A DNA stretch of 64,000 nt from Delphinus delphis (Eukaryota; Chordata; Mammalia; Artiodactyla; Delphinidae): contig NW_027192673.1 in assembly GCF_949987515.2 (NCBI RefSeq), positions 677,001 through 741,000 of the forward strand, written 5' to 3'. Positions 36,330 through 48,968 of this stretch are shown piece after piece. Within the stretch, counting starts at the first letter, position 1. Every line of letters starts with the position of its first letter. The position numbers and the translations under genes are program-made. The notes beneath the pieces were generated by a model, which saw nothing but the letters and a program-made list of their open reading frames with translations, was not told the origin of the DNA and searched no databases.

Positions 36330-37909
36330 CCGATTTCAGGAGGTAGACTGGAATTACATTGAAAGCATAGGAAAAGAGGCAGAGCGTCCACAATGATGCA
36401 CTTGGCCAAAAAGGGCGTATGCGTTTTTTCCTGAATATATTCAGGGAAAAACGCATACGCCCTTTTTGGCCAACCAAGCAAGCTTGCAAAGGAAATCTGC
36501 ACTACAATGAAGTCTCAATTCCCCCCGGTCAAAAGGGCCATCTGAAAAAAGTGTAAAATCCAGAAAGGCAGGACAGGCCATGGAGAACTGGGAGCCTTGT
36601 TATGCTGATGGGCGGGATGTAAATTGCCAACAGACACTCAGGAGAAGTGTATGGTGTTTCCTGAAACATCTAAGAAACAAAGCAACAGAGCCTAGGGCAT
36701 TTCCACTTATGGTCCTATAGCTTAGGGAAATTAAAATCAAAAAGACACAGCCACCCCAAAGTTTGGGACGCCTCTGTTTACAAGAACCTCGTTTACAGTA
36801 CAAGTTCAATATCACAGAAAGTGAAAAATGGATAAAGAAGATGAGGTATTTACTTACAAAGCGATATCACTCAGCAATGAAATCTATGTCATCAGGCCCT
36901 TAGCAGCACAATGAGTGGATTCAGGTATGATGATTCTAACTGAAATAAGTCACACAGAAAAGGAAACATCATAAGATATCTGTAATACACGGAATGTAAA
37001 CTTCGCTACACAGGAACTGAATTACAAAACAGAACAGGGTCTCAAATTTAGAAAACCAACTTATGCTTGCTTAAGGGGAAAGGTGAGTTGGGGTGCTGCA
37101 TAAAACCAGAGATTGAAATGAGCACAGATAAAGTTCCTTAAGGCAAATATGAAATAGACAAGAGCTACTCCTTGCTCAACGAAATGGACTCAACACCCCA
37201 TATTAAACGCCTAAGAATGTACCTCACTAGTAAGTATCTTAAAACCTATGGATTGCTATGTCTCTGAAACAGAATCAAGCATGTGTACAGGGGCATAAAC
37301 GCAGCAGTGATAGGATTGGAGAGGTTCGGTGAGCAAATGAAGACCCTTTGAAGTCATATTGCATGGTACCCATTCCACGTGTTTCAACTACCCAGGTTTA
37401 AGGTATTCTTCCTTCAGGTAAAACATGCATGTGGAACCTAGAGTATGATCAACCATGTGATCGGGAGACGTGTTCAAATATGTCTCAGTTTTCGTACCCT
37501 GGTACTCGAGTGCAACATTCCAGACGCTTTACTAACACTCTCCCGACTTGGAGAGTCAGTCCCTTTAACCTCCTGTTTGGCCCAGTTTGCAATTTCTGCG
37601 GAAGATGAACAGGAATAGCAAGAACCAATGAGAGACTAGCTGGAGGTGTCTGGACGGGCAAATTTAACTCTCATTTCCCACCAGGAACAGGAATTAACCA
37701 TAGGCTCAGCGTGCCGTGCCATAACCACATTAGAGCCTGAAGCCATCCTGCGGTGTTGCAGCCAGGTCACAAGAAAGCGAGTTGAAGAAAGGAGCTCAGG
37801 GGCACTGTAATTCACAAACCTGCAGAGTTATAAATGACAGCTATCGTCCAAAAATATACTGAAGTAAGGCTGCCAAGAGGACTTGAAAGCGGGGCAGAAT
37901 TGCAGGAAA
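36330..37909 (+). repeat. Satellite monomer 24, A/B mosaic
   Basis: 1,580 bp. Palindrome 36402-36473 has one right-arm change (TTCAGGGAAAA). First unit with GGAATTACATTG and CAGAGCGTCC, the tag variants of monomers 24-29. Confidence 0.93.
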
Positions 37910-39489
37910 CCGATTTCAGGAGGTAGACTGGAATTACATTGAAAGCATAGGAAAAGAGGCAGAGCGTCCACAATGATGCACTTGGCCAAAAAGGGCATAT
38001 GCGTTTTTTCCTGAATATATTCAGGAAAAAACGCATATGCCCTTTTTGGCCAACCAAGCAAGCTTGCAAAGGAAATCTGCACTACAATGAAGTCTCACTT
38101 CCCCCCGGTCAAAAGGGCCATCTGAAAAAAGTGTAAAATCCAGAAAGGCAGGACAGGCCATGGAGAACTGGGAGCCTTGTTATGCTGATGGGCGGGATGT
38201 AAATTGCCAACAGACACTCCGGAGAAGTGTATGGTGTTTCCTGAAACATCTAAAAAACAAAGCAACAGAGCCTAGGGCACTTCCACTTATGGTCCTATAG
38301 CTTAGGGAAATTAAAATCAAAAAGACACACCCACCCCAAAGTTTGGGACGCCTCTGTTTACAAGAACCTCGTTTACCATACAAGTTCAATATCACAGAAA
38401 GTGAAAAATGGATAAAGAACTTGTGGTACTTACGTACAATGCAGTATTACTCAGCAATGAAATCTATGTCATCAGGCCCGTAGCAGCATTATGAGTGGAT
38501 TCAGGTACGATGATTCTAACTGAAATAAGTCACACAGAAAAAGCAACATCATAAGATATCACTAATACACGGAATGTAAACTTGGCTACACAGGAACTCA
38601 ATTCCAAAACAGAACAAGCTCTCAAATTTAGAAAACCAACTTATGCTTGCTTAAGGGGAAAGGTGAGTTGGGGTGCTGCATAAAACCAGAGATTGAAATG
38701 AGCACAGATAAAGTTCCTTAAGCCAAATATGGAATAGACAAGAGCTACTCCTTGCTCAACGAAATGGACTCAACACCCCATATTAAACGCCTAAGAATGT
38801 ACCTGACTAGTAAGTATCTTAAAACCTATGGATTGCTATGTCTCCAAAAGAGAATCAAGCGTGTGTACAGGGGCATAAACGCAGCACTGATAGGATTGGA
38901 GAGGTTCGGTGAGCAAATGAAGACCCTCTGAAGTCATATTGCATGGTACCCATTCCACGGGTCTCAACTCTCCAGGTTTAAGGTATTCTTCCTTCAGCTA
39001 AAACATGCATGTGGAACCTAGAGTATGATCAACCATGTGATCGGGAGACGTGTTCAAATATGTCTCAGTTTTCGTACCCTGGTACTCGGGTGCAACATTC
39101 CAGATGCTTTACTAACACTCTCCCGACTTGGAGAGTCAGTCCCTTTAACCTCCTGTTTGGCCCAGTTTGCAATTTCTGCGGAAGATGAACAGGAATAGCA
39201 AGAACCAATGAGAGACTAGCTGGAGGTGTCTGGACGGGCAAATTTAACTCTCATTTCCCACCAGGAACAGGAATTAACCATAGGCTCAGCGTGCCGTGCC
39301 ATAACCACATTAGAGCCTGAAGCCATCCTGCGGTGTTGCGGCCAGGTCACAAGAAAGCGAGTTGAAGAAAGGAGCTCAGGGGCACTGTAATTCACAAACC
39401 TGCAGAGTTATAAATGACAGCTATCGTCCAAAAATAGACTGAAGTAAGGCTGCCAAGAGGACTTGAAAGCGGGGCAGAATTGCAGGAAA
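37910..39489 (+). repeat. Satellite monomer 25, type A
   Basis: 1,580 bp. Palindrome 37982-38053 is still perfect although both arms differ from the usual unit: 37997 is A and its mirror partner 38038 is T. Confidence 0.93.
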
Positions 39490-41068
39490 CCGATTTCAGG
39501 AGGTAGACTGGAATTACATTGAAAGCATAGGAAAAGAGGCAGAGCGTCCACAATGATGCACTTGGCCAAAAAGGGCGTATGCGTTTTTTCCTGAATATAT
39601 TCAGGAAAAAACGCATACGCCCTTTTTGGCCAACCAAGCAAGCTTGCAAAGGAAATCTGCACTACAATGAAGTCTCACTTCCCCCCGGTCAAAAGGGCCA
39701 TCTGAAAAAAGTGTAAAATCCAGAAAGGCAGGACAGGCCATGGAGAACTGGGAGCCTTGTTATGCTGATGGGCGGGATGTAAATTGCCAACAGACACTCG
39801 GGAGAAGTGTATGGTGTTTCCTGAAACATCTAAAAAACAAAGCAACAGAGCCTAGGGCACTTCCACTTATGGTCCTATAGCTTAGGGAAATTAAAATCAA
39901 AAAGACACAGCCACCCCAAAGTTTGGGACGCCTCTGTTTACAAGAACCTCATTTACCGTACAAGTTCAATATCACAGAAAGTGAAAAATGGATAAAGAAC
40001 TTGTGGTACTTACGTACAATGCAGTATCACTCAGCAATGAAATCTATGTCATCAGGCCCGTAGCAGCATAATGAGTGGATTCAGGACGATGATTCTAACT
40101 GAAATAAATCACACAGAAAAAGAAACATCATAAGATATCAGTAATACACGGAATATAAACTTGGCTACACAGGAACTGAATTCCAAAACAGAACAGGCTC
40201 TCAAATTTAGAAAACCAACATATGCTAGCTTAAGGGGAAAGGTGAGTTGGGGTGCTGCATAAAACCAGAGATTGAAATGAGCACAGATAAAGTTCCTTAA
40301 GCCAAATATGGAATAGACAAGAGCTACTCCTTGCTAAACGAAATGGACTCAACACCCCATATTAAACGACTAAGAATGTACCTGACTAGTAAGTATCTTA
40401 AAACCTATGGATTGCTATGTCTCCAAAAGAGAATCAAGCATGTGTACAGGGGCATAAACGCAGCAGTGATGGGATTGGAGAGGTTCAGTGAGCAAATGAA
40501 GACCCTTTGAAGTCATATTGCATGGTACCCATTCCACGTGTTTCAACTACCCAGGTTTAAGGTATTCTTCCTTCAGGTAAAACATGCATGTGGAACCTAG
40601 AGTATGATCAACCATGTGATCGGGAGACGTGTTCAAATATGTCTCAGTTTTCGTAACCTGGTACTCGGGTGCAACATTCCAGACGCTTTAATAACACTCT
40701 CCTGACTTGGAGAGTCAGTCCCTTTAACCTCCTGTTTGGCCCAGTTTGCAATTTCTGCGGAAAATGAACAGGAATAGCGAGAACCAATGAGAGACTAGCT
40801 GGAGGTGTCTGGACGGGCAAATTTAACTCTCATTTCCCACCAGGAACAGGAATTAACCATAGGCTCAGCGTGCCGTGCCAGAACCACATTAGAGCCTGAA
40901 GCCATCCTGCGGTGTTGCGGCCAGGTCACAAGAAAGCAAGTTGAAGAAAGGAGCTCAGGGGCACTGTAATTCACAAACCTGCAGAGTTATAAATGACAGC
41001 TATCGTCCAAAAATATACTGAAGTAAGGCTGCCAAGAGGACTTAAATGCGGGGCAGAATTGCAGGAAA
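39490..41068 (+). repeat. Satellite monomer 26, type A
   Basis: 1,579 bp, one base lost in TTCAGGACGATG near 40085. Palindrome 39562-39633 is perfect. Variants AATATAAAC, CAACATATGCTAGC and TCGTAACCTGG recur in monomer 28. Confidence 0.93.
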
Positions 41069-42648
41069 CCGATTTCAGGAGGTAGACTGGAATTACATTG
41101 AAAGCATAGGAAAAGAGGCAGAGCATCCACAATGATGCACTTGGCCAAAAAGGGCGTATGCGTTTTTTCCTGAATATATTCAGGAAAAAACGCATACGCC
41201 CTTTTTGGCCAACCAAGCAAGCTTGCAAAGGAAATCTGCACTACAATGAAGTCTCACTTCCCCCCGGTCAAAAGGGCCATCTGAAAAAAGTGTAAAATCC
41301 AGAAAGGCAGGACAGGCCATGGAGAACTGGGAGCCTTGTTATGCTGATGGGCGGGATGTAAATTGCCAACAGACACTCGGGAGAAGTGTATGGTGTTTCC
41401 TGAAACATCTAAAAAACAAAGCAACAGAGCCTAGGGCACTTCCACTTACGGTCCTATAGCTTAGGGAAATTAAAATCAAAAAGACACAGCCACCCCAATG
41501 TTTGGGACGCCTCTGTTTACAAGAACCTCGTTTACCGTACAAGTTCAATATCACAGAAAGTGAAAAATGGATAAAGAACTTGTGGTACTTACGTACAATG
41601 CAGTATCACTCAGCAATGAAATCTATGTCACCAGGCCCGTAGCAGCATAATGAGTGGATTCAGGTACGATGATTCTAACTGAAATAAGTCACACAGAAAA
41701 AGAAACATCATAAGATATCACTAATACACGGAATGTAAACTTGGCTACAGAGGAACTGAATTACAGAACAGAACAGGGTCTCAAATTTAGAAAAGCAACT
41801 TATGCTTGCTTAAGGGGAAAGGTGAGTTGGGGTGCTGCATAAAACCAGAGATTGAAATGAGCACAGATAAATTTCCTTAAGCCAAATATGGAATAGACAA
41901 GAGCTACTCCTTGCTCAACGAAATGGTCTCAACACCGCATATTAAACGCCTAAGAATGTACCTGACTAGTAAGTATCTTAAAACCTATGGATTGCTATGA
42001 TTCCAAAAGAGAATCAAGCGTGTGTACAGGGGCATAAACGCAGCAGTGATGGGATTGGAGAGGTTCGGTGAGCAAATGAAGACCCTTTGAAGTCATATTG
42101 CATGGTACCCATTCCACGGGTCTCAACTCTCCAGGTTTAAGGTATTCTTCCTTCAGCTAAAACATGCATGTGGAACCCAGAGTATGATCAACCGTGTGAA
42201 CGGGAGACGTGTTCAAATATGTCTCAGTTTTCGTACCCTGGTACTCGGGTGCAACATTCCAGACGCTTTACTAACACTCTCCCGACTTGGAGAGTCAGTC
42301 CCTTTAACCTCCTGTTTGGCCCAGTTTGCAATTTCTGAGGAAGATGAACGGGAATAGCGAGAACCAATGAGAGACTAGCTGGAGGTGTCTGGACGGGCAA
42401 ATTTAACTCTCATTTCCCACCAGGAAGAGGAATTAACCAAAGGCTCAGCGTGCCATGCCAGAACCAGATTAGGGCCTGAAGCCATCCTGCGGTGTTGCGG
42501 CCAGGTCACAAGAAAGCGAGTTGAAGAAAGGAGCTCAGGGGCACTGTAATTCACAAACCTGCAGAGTTATAAATGACAGCTATCGTCCAAAAATAGACTG
42601 AAGTAAGGCTGCCAAGAGGACTTGAAAGCGGGGCAGAATTGCAGGAAA
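41069..42648 (+). repeat. Satellite monomer 27, type A
   Basis: 1,580 bp. Palindrome 41141-41212 is perfect. Near-identical to monomer 29, with GAGCATCC, CTTACGGTCC and GCTATGATTCC in common. Confidence 0.93.
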
Positions 42649-44228
42649 CCGATTTCAGGAGGTAGACTGGAATTACATTGAAAGCATAGGAAAAGAGGCA
42701 GAGCGTCCACAATGATGCACTTGGCCAAAAAGGGCGTATGCGTTTTTTCCTGAATATATTCAGGAAAAAACGCATACGCCCTTTTTGGCCAACCAAGCAA
42801 GCTTGCAAAGGAAATCTGCACTACAATGAAGTCTCACTTCCCCCCGGTCAAAAGGGCCATCTGAAAAAAGTGTAAAATCCAGAAAGGCAGGACAGGCCAT
42901 GGAGAACTGGGAGCCTTGTTATGCTGATGGGCGGGATGTAAATTGCCAACAGACACTCGGGAGAAGTGTATGGTGTTTCCTGAAACATCTAAAAAACAAA
43001 GCAACAGAGCCTAGGGCACTTCCACTTATGGTCCTATAGCTTAGGGAAATTAAAATCAAAAAGACACAGCCACCCCAAAGTTTGGGACGCCTCTGTTTAC
43101 AAGAACCTCATTTACCGTACAAGTTCAATATCACAGAAAGTGAAAAATGGATAAAGAACTTGTGGTACTTACGTACAATGCAGTATCACTCAGCAATGAA
43201 ATCTATGTCATCAGGCCCGTAGCAGCATAATGAGTGGATTCAGGTACGATGATTCTAACTGAAATAAATCACACAGAAAAAGAAACATCATAAGATATCA
43301 GTAATACACGGAATATAAACTTGGCTACACAGGAACTGAATTCCAAAACAGAACAGGCTCTCAAATTTAGAAAACCAACATATGCTAGCTTAAGGGGAAA
43401 GGTGAGTTGGGGTGCTGCATAAAACCAGAGATTGAAATGAGCACAGATAAAGTTCCTTAAGCCAAATATGGAATAGACAAGAGCTACTCCTTGCTAAACG
43501 AAATGGACTCAACACCCCATATTAAACGACTAAGAATGTACCTGACTAGTAAGTATCTTAAAACCTATGGATTGCTATGTCTCCAAAAGAGAATCAAGCA
43601 TGTGTACAGGGGCATAAACGCAGCAGTGATGGGATTGGAGAGGTTCAGTGAGCAAATGAAGACCCTTTGAAGTCATATTGCATGGTACCCATTCCACGTG
43701 TTTCAACTACCCAGGTTTAAGGTATTCTTCCTTCAGGTAAAACATGCATGTGGAACCTAGAGTATGATCAACCATGTGATCGGGAGACGTGTTCAAATAT
43801 GTCTCAGTTTTCGTAACCTGGTACTCGGGTGCAACATTCCAGACGCTTTAATAACACTCTCCTGACTTGGAGAGTCAGTCCCTTTAACCTCCTGTTTGGC
43901 CCAGTTTGCAATTTCTGCGGAAAATGAACAGGAATAGCGAGAACCAATGAGAGACTAGCTGGAGGTGTCTGGACGGGCAAATTTAACTCTCATTTCCCAC
44001 CAGGAACAGGAATTAACCATAGGCTCAGCGTGCCGTGCCAGAACCACATTAGAGCCTGAAGCCATCCTGCGGTGTTGCGGCCAGGTCACAAGAAAGCAAG
44101 TTGAAGAAAGGAGCTCAGGGGCACTGTAATTCACAAACCTGCAGAGTTATAAATGACAGCTATCGTCCAAAAGTATACTGAAGTAAGGCTGCCAAGAGGA
44201 CTTAAATGCGGGGCAGAATTGCAGGAAA
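42649..44228 (+). repeat. Satellite monomer 28, type A
   Basis: 1,580 bp. Palindrome 42721-42792 is perfect. Copy of monomer 26 but without its one-base deletion, so the deletion in monomer 26 is later than the duplication or was repaired. Confidence 0.93.
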
Positions 44229-45808
44229 CCGATTTCAGGAGGTAGACTGGAATTACATTGAAAGCATAGGAAAAGAGGCAGAGCATCCACAATGATGCAC
44301 TTGGCCAAAAAGGGCGTATGCGTTTTTTCCTGAATATATTCAGGAAAAAACGCATACGCCCTTTTTGGCCAACCAAGCAAGCTTGCAAAGGAAATCTGCA
44401 CTACAATGAAGTCTCACTTCCCCCCGGTCAAAAGGGCCATCTGAAAAAAGTGTAAAATCCAGAAAGGCAGGACAGGCCATGGAGAACTGGGAGCCTTGTT
44501 ATGCTGATGGGCGGGATGTAAATTGCCAACAGACACTCGGGAGAAGTGTATGGTGTTTCCTGAAACATCTAAAAAACAAAGCAACAGAGCCTAGGGCACT
44601 TCCACTTACGGTCCTATAGCTTAGGGAAATTAAAATCAAAAAGACACAGCCACCCCAATGTTTGGGACGCCTCTGTTTACAAGAACCTCGTTTACCGTAC
44701 AAGTTCAATATCACAGAAAGTGAAAAATGGATAAAGAACTTGTGGTACTTACGTACAATGCAGTATCACTCAGCAATGAAATCTATGTCATCAGGCCCGT
44801 AGCAGCATAATGAGTGGATTCAGGTACGATGATTCTAACTGAAATAAGTCACACAGAAAAAGAAACATCATAAGATATCACTAATACACGGAATGTAAAC
44901 TTGGCTACACAGGAACTGAATTACAGAACAGAACAGGGTCTCAAATTTAGAAAAGCAACTTATGCTTGCTTAAGGGGAAAGGTGAGTTGGGGTGCTGCAT
45001 AAAACCAGAGATTGAAATGAGCACAGATAAATTTCCTTAAGCCAAATATGGAATAGACAAGAGCTACTCCTTGCTCAACGAAATGGTCTCAACACCGCAT
45101 ATTAAACGCCTAAGAATGTACCTGACTAGTAAGTATCTTAAAACCTATGGATTGCTATGATTCCAAAAGAGAATCAAGCGTGTGTACAGGGGCATAAACG
45201 CAGCAGTGATGGGATTGGAGAGGTTCGGTGAGCAAATGAAGACCCTTTGAAGACATATTGCATGGTACCCATTCCACGGGTCTCAACTCTCCAGGTTTAA
45301 GGTATTCTTCCTTCAGCTAAAACATGCATGTGGAACCCAGAGTATGATCAACCGTGTGAACGGGAGACGTGTTCAAATATGTCTCAGTTGTCGTACCCTG
45401 GTACTCGGGTGCAACATTCCAGACGCTTTACTAACACTCTCCCCACTTGGAGAGTCAGCGCCTTTAACCTCCTGTTTGACCCAGTTTGCAATTTCTGCGG
45501 AAGATGAACAGGAATAGCGAGAACCAATGAGAGACTAGCTGGAGGTGTCTGGACGGGCAAATTTAACTCTCATTTGTCACCAGGAAGAGGAAATAACCAA
45601 AGGCTCAGCGTGTGGTGCCGGAACCAGATTATGGCCTGAAGCCATCCTGCGGTGTTGCGGCCAGGTCACAAGAAAGCGAGTTGAAGAAAGCAGCTCAGGG
45701 GCACTGTAATTCACAAACCTGCAGAGTTATAAATGACAGCTATCGTCCAAAAATATACTGAAGTAAGGCTGCCAAGAGGACTTGAATGCGGGGCAGAATG
45801 GCAGGAAA
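44229..45808 (+). repeat. Satellite monomer 29, type A
   Basis: 1,580 bp. Palindrome 44301-44372 is perfect. Follows monomer 27 to about 45430, then departs (CTCCCCACTTGG against CTCCCGACTTGG). Confidence 0.93.
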
Positions 45809-47388
45809 CCGATTTCAGGAGGTAGACTGGAATTGCATTGAAAGCATAGGAAAAGAGGCAGAACGTCCACAATGATGCACTTGGCCAAAAAGGGCGTATG
45901 CGTTTTTTCCTGAATATATTCAGGAAAAAACGCATACGCCCTTTTTGGTCAACCAAGCAAGCTTGCAAAGGAAATCTGCACTACAATGAAGTCTCACTTC
46001 CCCCCGGTCAAAAGGGCCATCTGAAAAAAGTGTAAAATCCAGAAAGGCAGGACAGGCCATGGAGAACTGGGAGCCTTGTTATGCTGATGGGCGGGATGTA
46101 AATTGCCAACAGACACTCGGGAGAAGTGTATGGTGTTTCCTGAAACATCTAAAAAACAAAGCAACAGAGCCTAGGGCACTTCCACTTATGGTCCTATAGC
46201 TTAGGGAAATTAAAATCAAAAAGACACAGCCACCCCAAAGTTTGGGACGCCTCTGTTTACAAGAACCTCGTTTATCGTACAAGTTCAATATCACAGAAAG
46301 TGAAAAATGGATAAAGAACTTGTGGTACTTACGTACAATGCAGTATCACTCAACAATGAAATCTATGTCACCAGGCCCGTAGCAGCATAATGAGTGGATT
46401 CAGGTACGATGATTCTAACTGAAATAAGTCACACAGAAAAAGAAACATCATAAGAGATCACTAATACATGGAATGTAAACTTGGCTACACAGGAACTGAA
46501 TTCCAAAACAGAACAGGGTCTCAAATTTAGAAAACCAACTTATGCTTGCTTAAGGGGAAAGGTGAGTTGGGGTGCTGCATAAAACCAGAGATTGAAATGA
46601 GCACAGATAAAGTTCCTTAAGCCAAATATGGAATAGACAAGAGCTACTCCTTGCTGAACGAAATGGACTCAACACCCCATATTAAACGCCTAAGAATGTA
46701 CCTGACTAGTAAGTATCTTAAAACCTATGGATTGCTATGTCTCCGGAAGAGAATCAAGCATGTGTACAGGGGCATAAACGCAGCAGTGATAGGATTGGAG
46801 AGGTTCAGTGAGCAAATGAAGACCCTTTGAAGTCATATTGCATGGTACCCATTCCACGGGTTTCAACTACCCAGGTTTAAGGTATTCTTCCTTCAGCTAA
46901 AAGATGCATGTGGAACCTAGAGTATGATCAACCATGTGATCGGGAGACGTGTTCAAATATGTCTCAGTTTTCGTACCCTGGTACTCGGGTGCAACATTCC
47001 AGACGCTTTACTAACACTCTCCCGACTTGGAGAGTCAGTCCCTTTAACCTCCTGTTTGGCCCAGTTTGCAATTTCTGAGGAAGATGAACGGGAATAGCGA
47101 GAACCAATGAGAGACTAGCTGGAGGTCTCTGGACGGGCAAATTTAACTCTCATTTCCCACCAGGAAGAGGAATTAACCAAAGGCTCAGCGTGCCATGCCA
47201 GAACCAGATTAGGGCCTGAAGCCATCCTGCGGTGTTGCGGCCAGGTCACAAGAAAGCGAGTTGAAGAAAGGAGCTCAGGGACACTGTAATTCACAAACCT
47301 GCAGAGTTATAAATGACAGCTATCGTCCAAAAATATACTGAAGTAAGGCTGCCAAGAGGACTTGAAAGCGGGGCAGAATTGCAGGAAA
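45809..47388 (+). repeat. Satellite monomer 30, type A
   Basis: 1,580 bp. Palindrome 45881-45952 is broken at the right end (TTTTTGGTCAA), as in monomer 23. Has lost the GAATTACATTG tag of monomers 24-29. Confidence 0.93.
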
Positions 47389-48968
47389 CCGATTTCAGGA
47401 GGTAGACTGGAATTGCATTGAAAGCATAGGAAAAGAGGCAGAACGTCCACAATGATGCACTTGGCCAAAAAGGGCGTATGCATTTTTTCCTGAATATATT
47501 CAGGAAAAAACGCATACGCACTTTTTGGCCAACCAAGCAAGCTTGCAAAGGAAATCTGCACTACAATGAAGTCTCACTTCCCCCCGGTCAAAAGGGCCAT
47601 CTGAAAAAAGTGTAAAATCCAGAAAGGCAGGACAGGCCATGGAGAACTGGGAGCCTTGTTATGCTGATGGGCGGGATGTAAATTGCCAACAGACACTCGG
47701 GAGAAGTGTATGGTGTTTCCTGAAACATCTAAAAAACAAAGCAACAGAGCCTAGGGCACTTCCACTTATGGTCCTATAGCTTAGGGAAATTAAAATCAAA
47801 AAGACACAGCCACCCCAAAGTTTGGGACGCCTCTGTTTACAAGAACCTCGTTTACCGTACAAGTTCAATATCACAGAAAGTGAAAAATGGATAAAGAACT
47901 TGTGGTACTTACGTACACTGCAATATCACTCAGCAATGAAATCTATGTCATCAGGCCCTTAGCAGCACAATGAGTGGATTCAGGTATGATGATTGTAACT
48001 GAAATAAGTCACACAGAAAAAGAAACATCATAAGATATCAGTAATACACGGAATGTAAACTTGGCTACACAGGAACTGAATTACAGAAAACAGAACAGGG
48101 TCTCAAATTTAGAAAACCAACTTATGCTTGCTTAAGGGGAAAGGTGAGTTGGGTGCTACATAAACCAGAGATTGAAATGAGCACAGATAAAGTTCCTTAA
48201 GCCAAATATGGAATAGACAAGAGCTACTCCTTGCTCAACGAAATGGTCTCAACACCGCATATTAAACGCCTAAGAATGTACCTGACTAGTAAGTATCTTA
48301 AAACCTATGGATTGCTATGTCTCCAAAAGAGAATCAAGCGTGTGTACAGGGGCATAAACGCAGCAGTGATGGGATTGGAGAGGTTCGGTGAGCAAATGAA
48401 GACCCTTTGAAGTCATATTGCATGGTACCCATTCCACGGGTCTCAACTCTCCAGGTTTAAGGTATTCTTCCTTCAGCTAAAACATGCATGTGGAACCCAG
48501 AGTATGATCAACAGTGTGAACGGGAGACGTGTTCAAATATGTCTCAGTTTTCCTCCCCTGGTACTCGGGTGCAACATTCCAGACGCTTTACTAACACTCT
48601 CCCCACTTGGAGAGTCAGCGCCTTTAACCTCCTGTTTGGCCCAGTTTGCAATTTCTGCGGAAGATGAACAGGAATAGCGAGAACCAATGAGAGACTAGCT
48701 GGAGGTGTCTGGACGGGCAAATTTAACTCTCATTTCCCACCAGGAAGAGGAAATAACCAAAGGCTCAGCGTGCCGTGCCGGAACCAGATTAGGGCCTGAA
48801 GCCATCCTGCGGTGTTGCGGCCAGCTCAAAAGAAAGCGAGTTGAAGAAAGGAGCTCAGGGGCACTGTAATGCACAAACCTGCAGAGTTATAAATGACAGC
48901 TATCGTCCAAAAATATACTGAAGTAAGGCTGCCAAGAGGACTTGAAAGCGGGGCAGAATTGCAGGAAA
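47389..48968 (+). repeat. Satellite monomer 31, A-to-B chimera
   Basis: 1,580 bp; two bases gained near 48088 (ACAGAAAACAG) offset by losses near 48155-48165. Palindrome 47461-47532 has a left change (GCATTTTTT) and the right-arm CGCAC variant. A-type TACTTACGTAC runs into B-type CAATATCAC and CCCTTAGCAGCACA. Confidence 0.92.

Larger units (their letters stand above)
39314..45430 (+). repeat. Second dimeric higher-order repeat, ~3,159 bp (39314-42472 and 42473 to ~45430)
   Basis: Monomers 26-27 and 28-29 share long series of private variants (AATATAAAC, GCTAAACG, TTTAATAACAC, GGAACAGGAATTAACCATAGG, AGAAAGCAAG) at an offset of 3,159-3,160. A few differences are visible: one-base deletion at ~40085, 41631/44791 C/T, and G/C in CTACAGAGG. 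The left limit is after 39313/42472 and the right limit near 45430. Confidence 0.85.
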
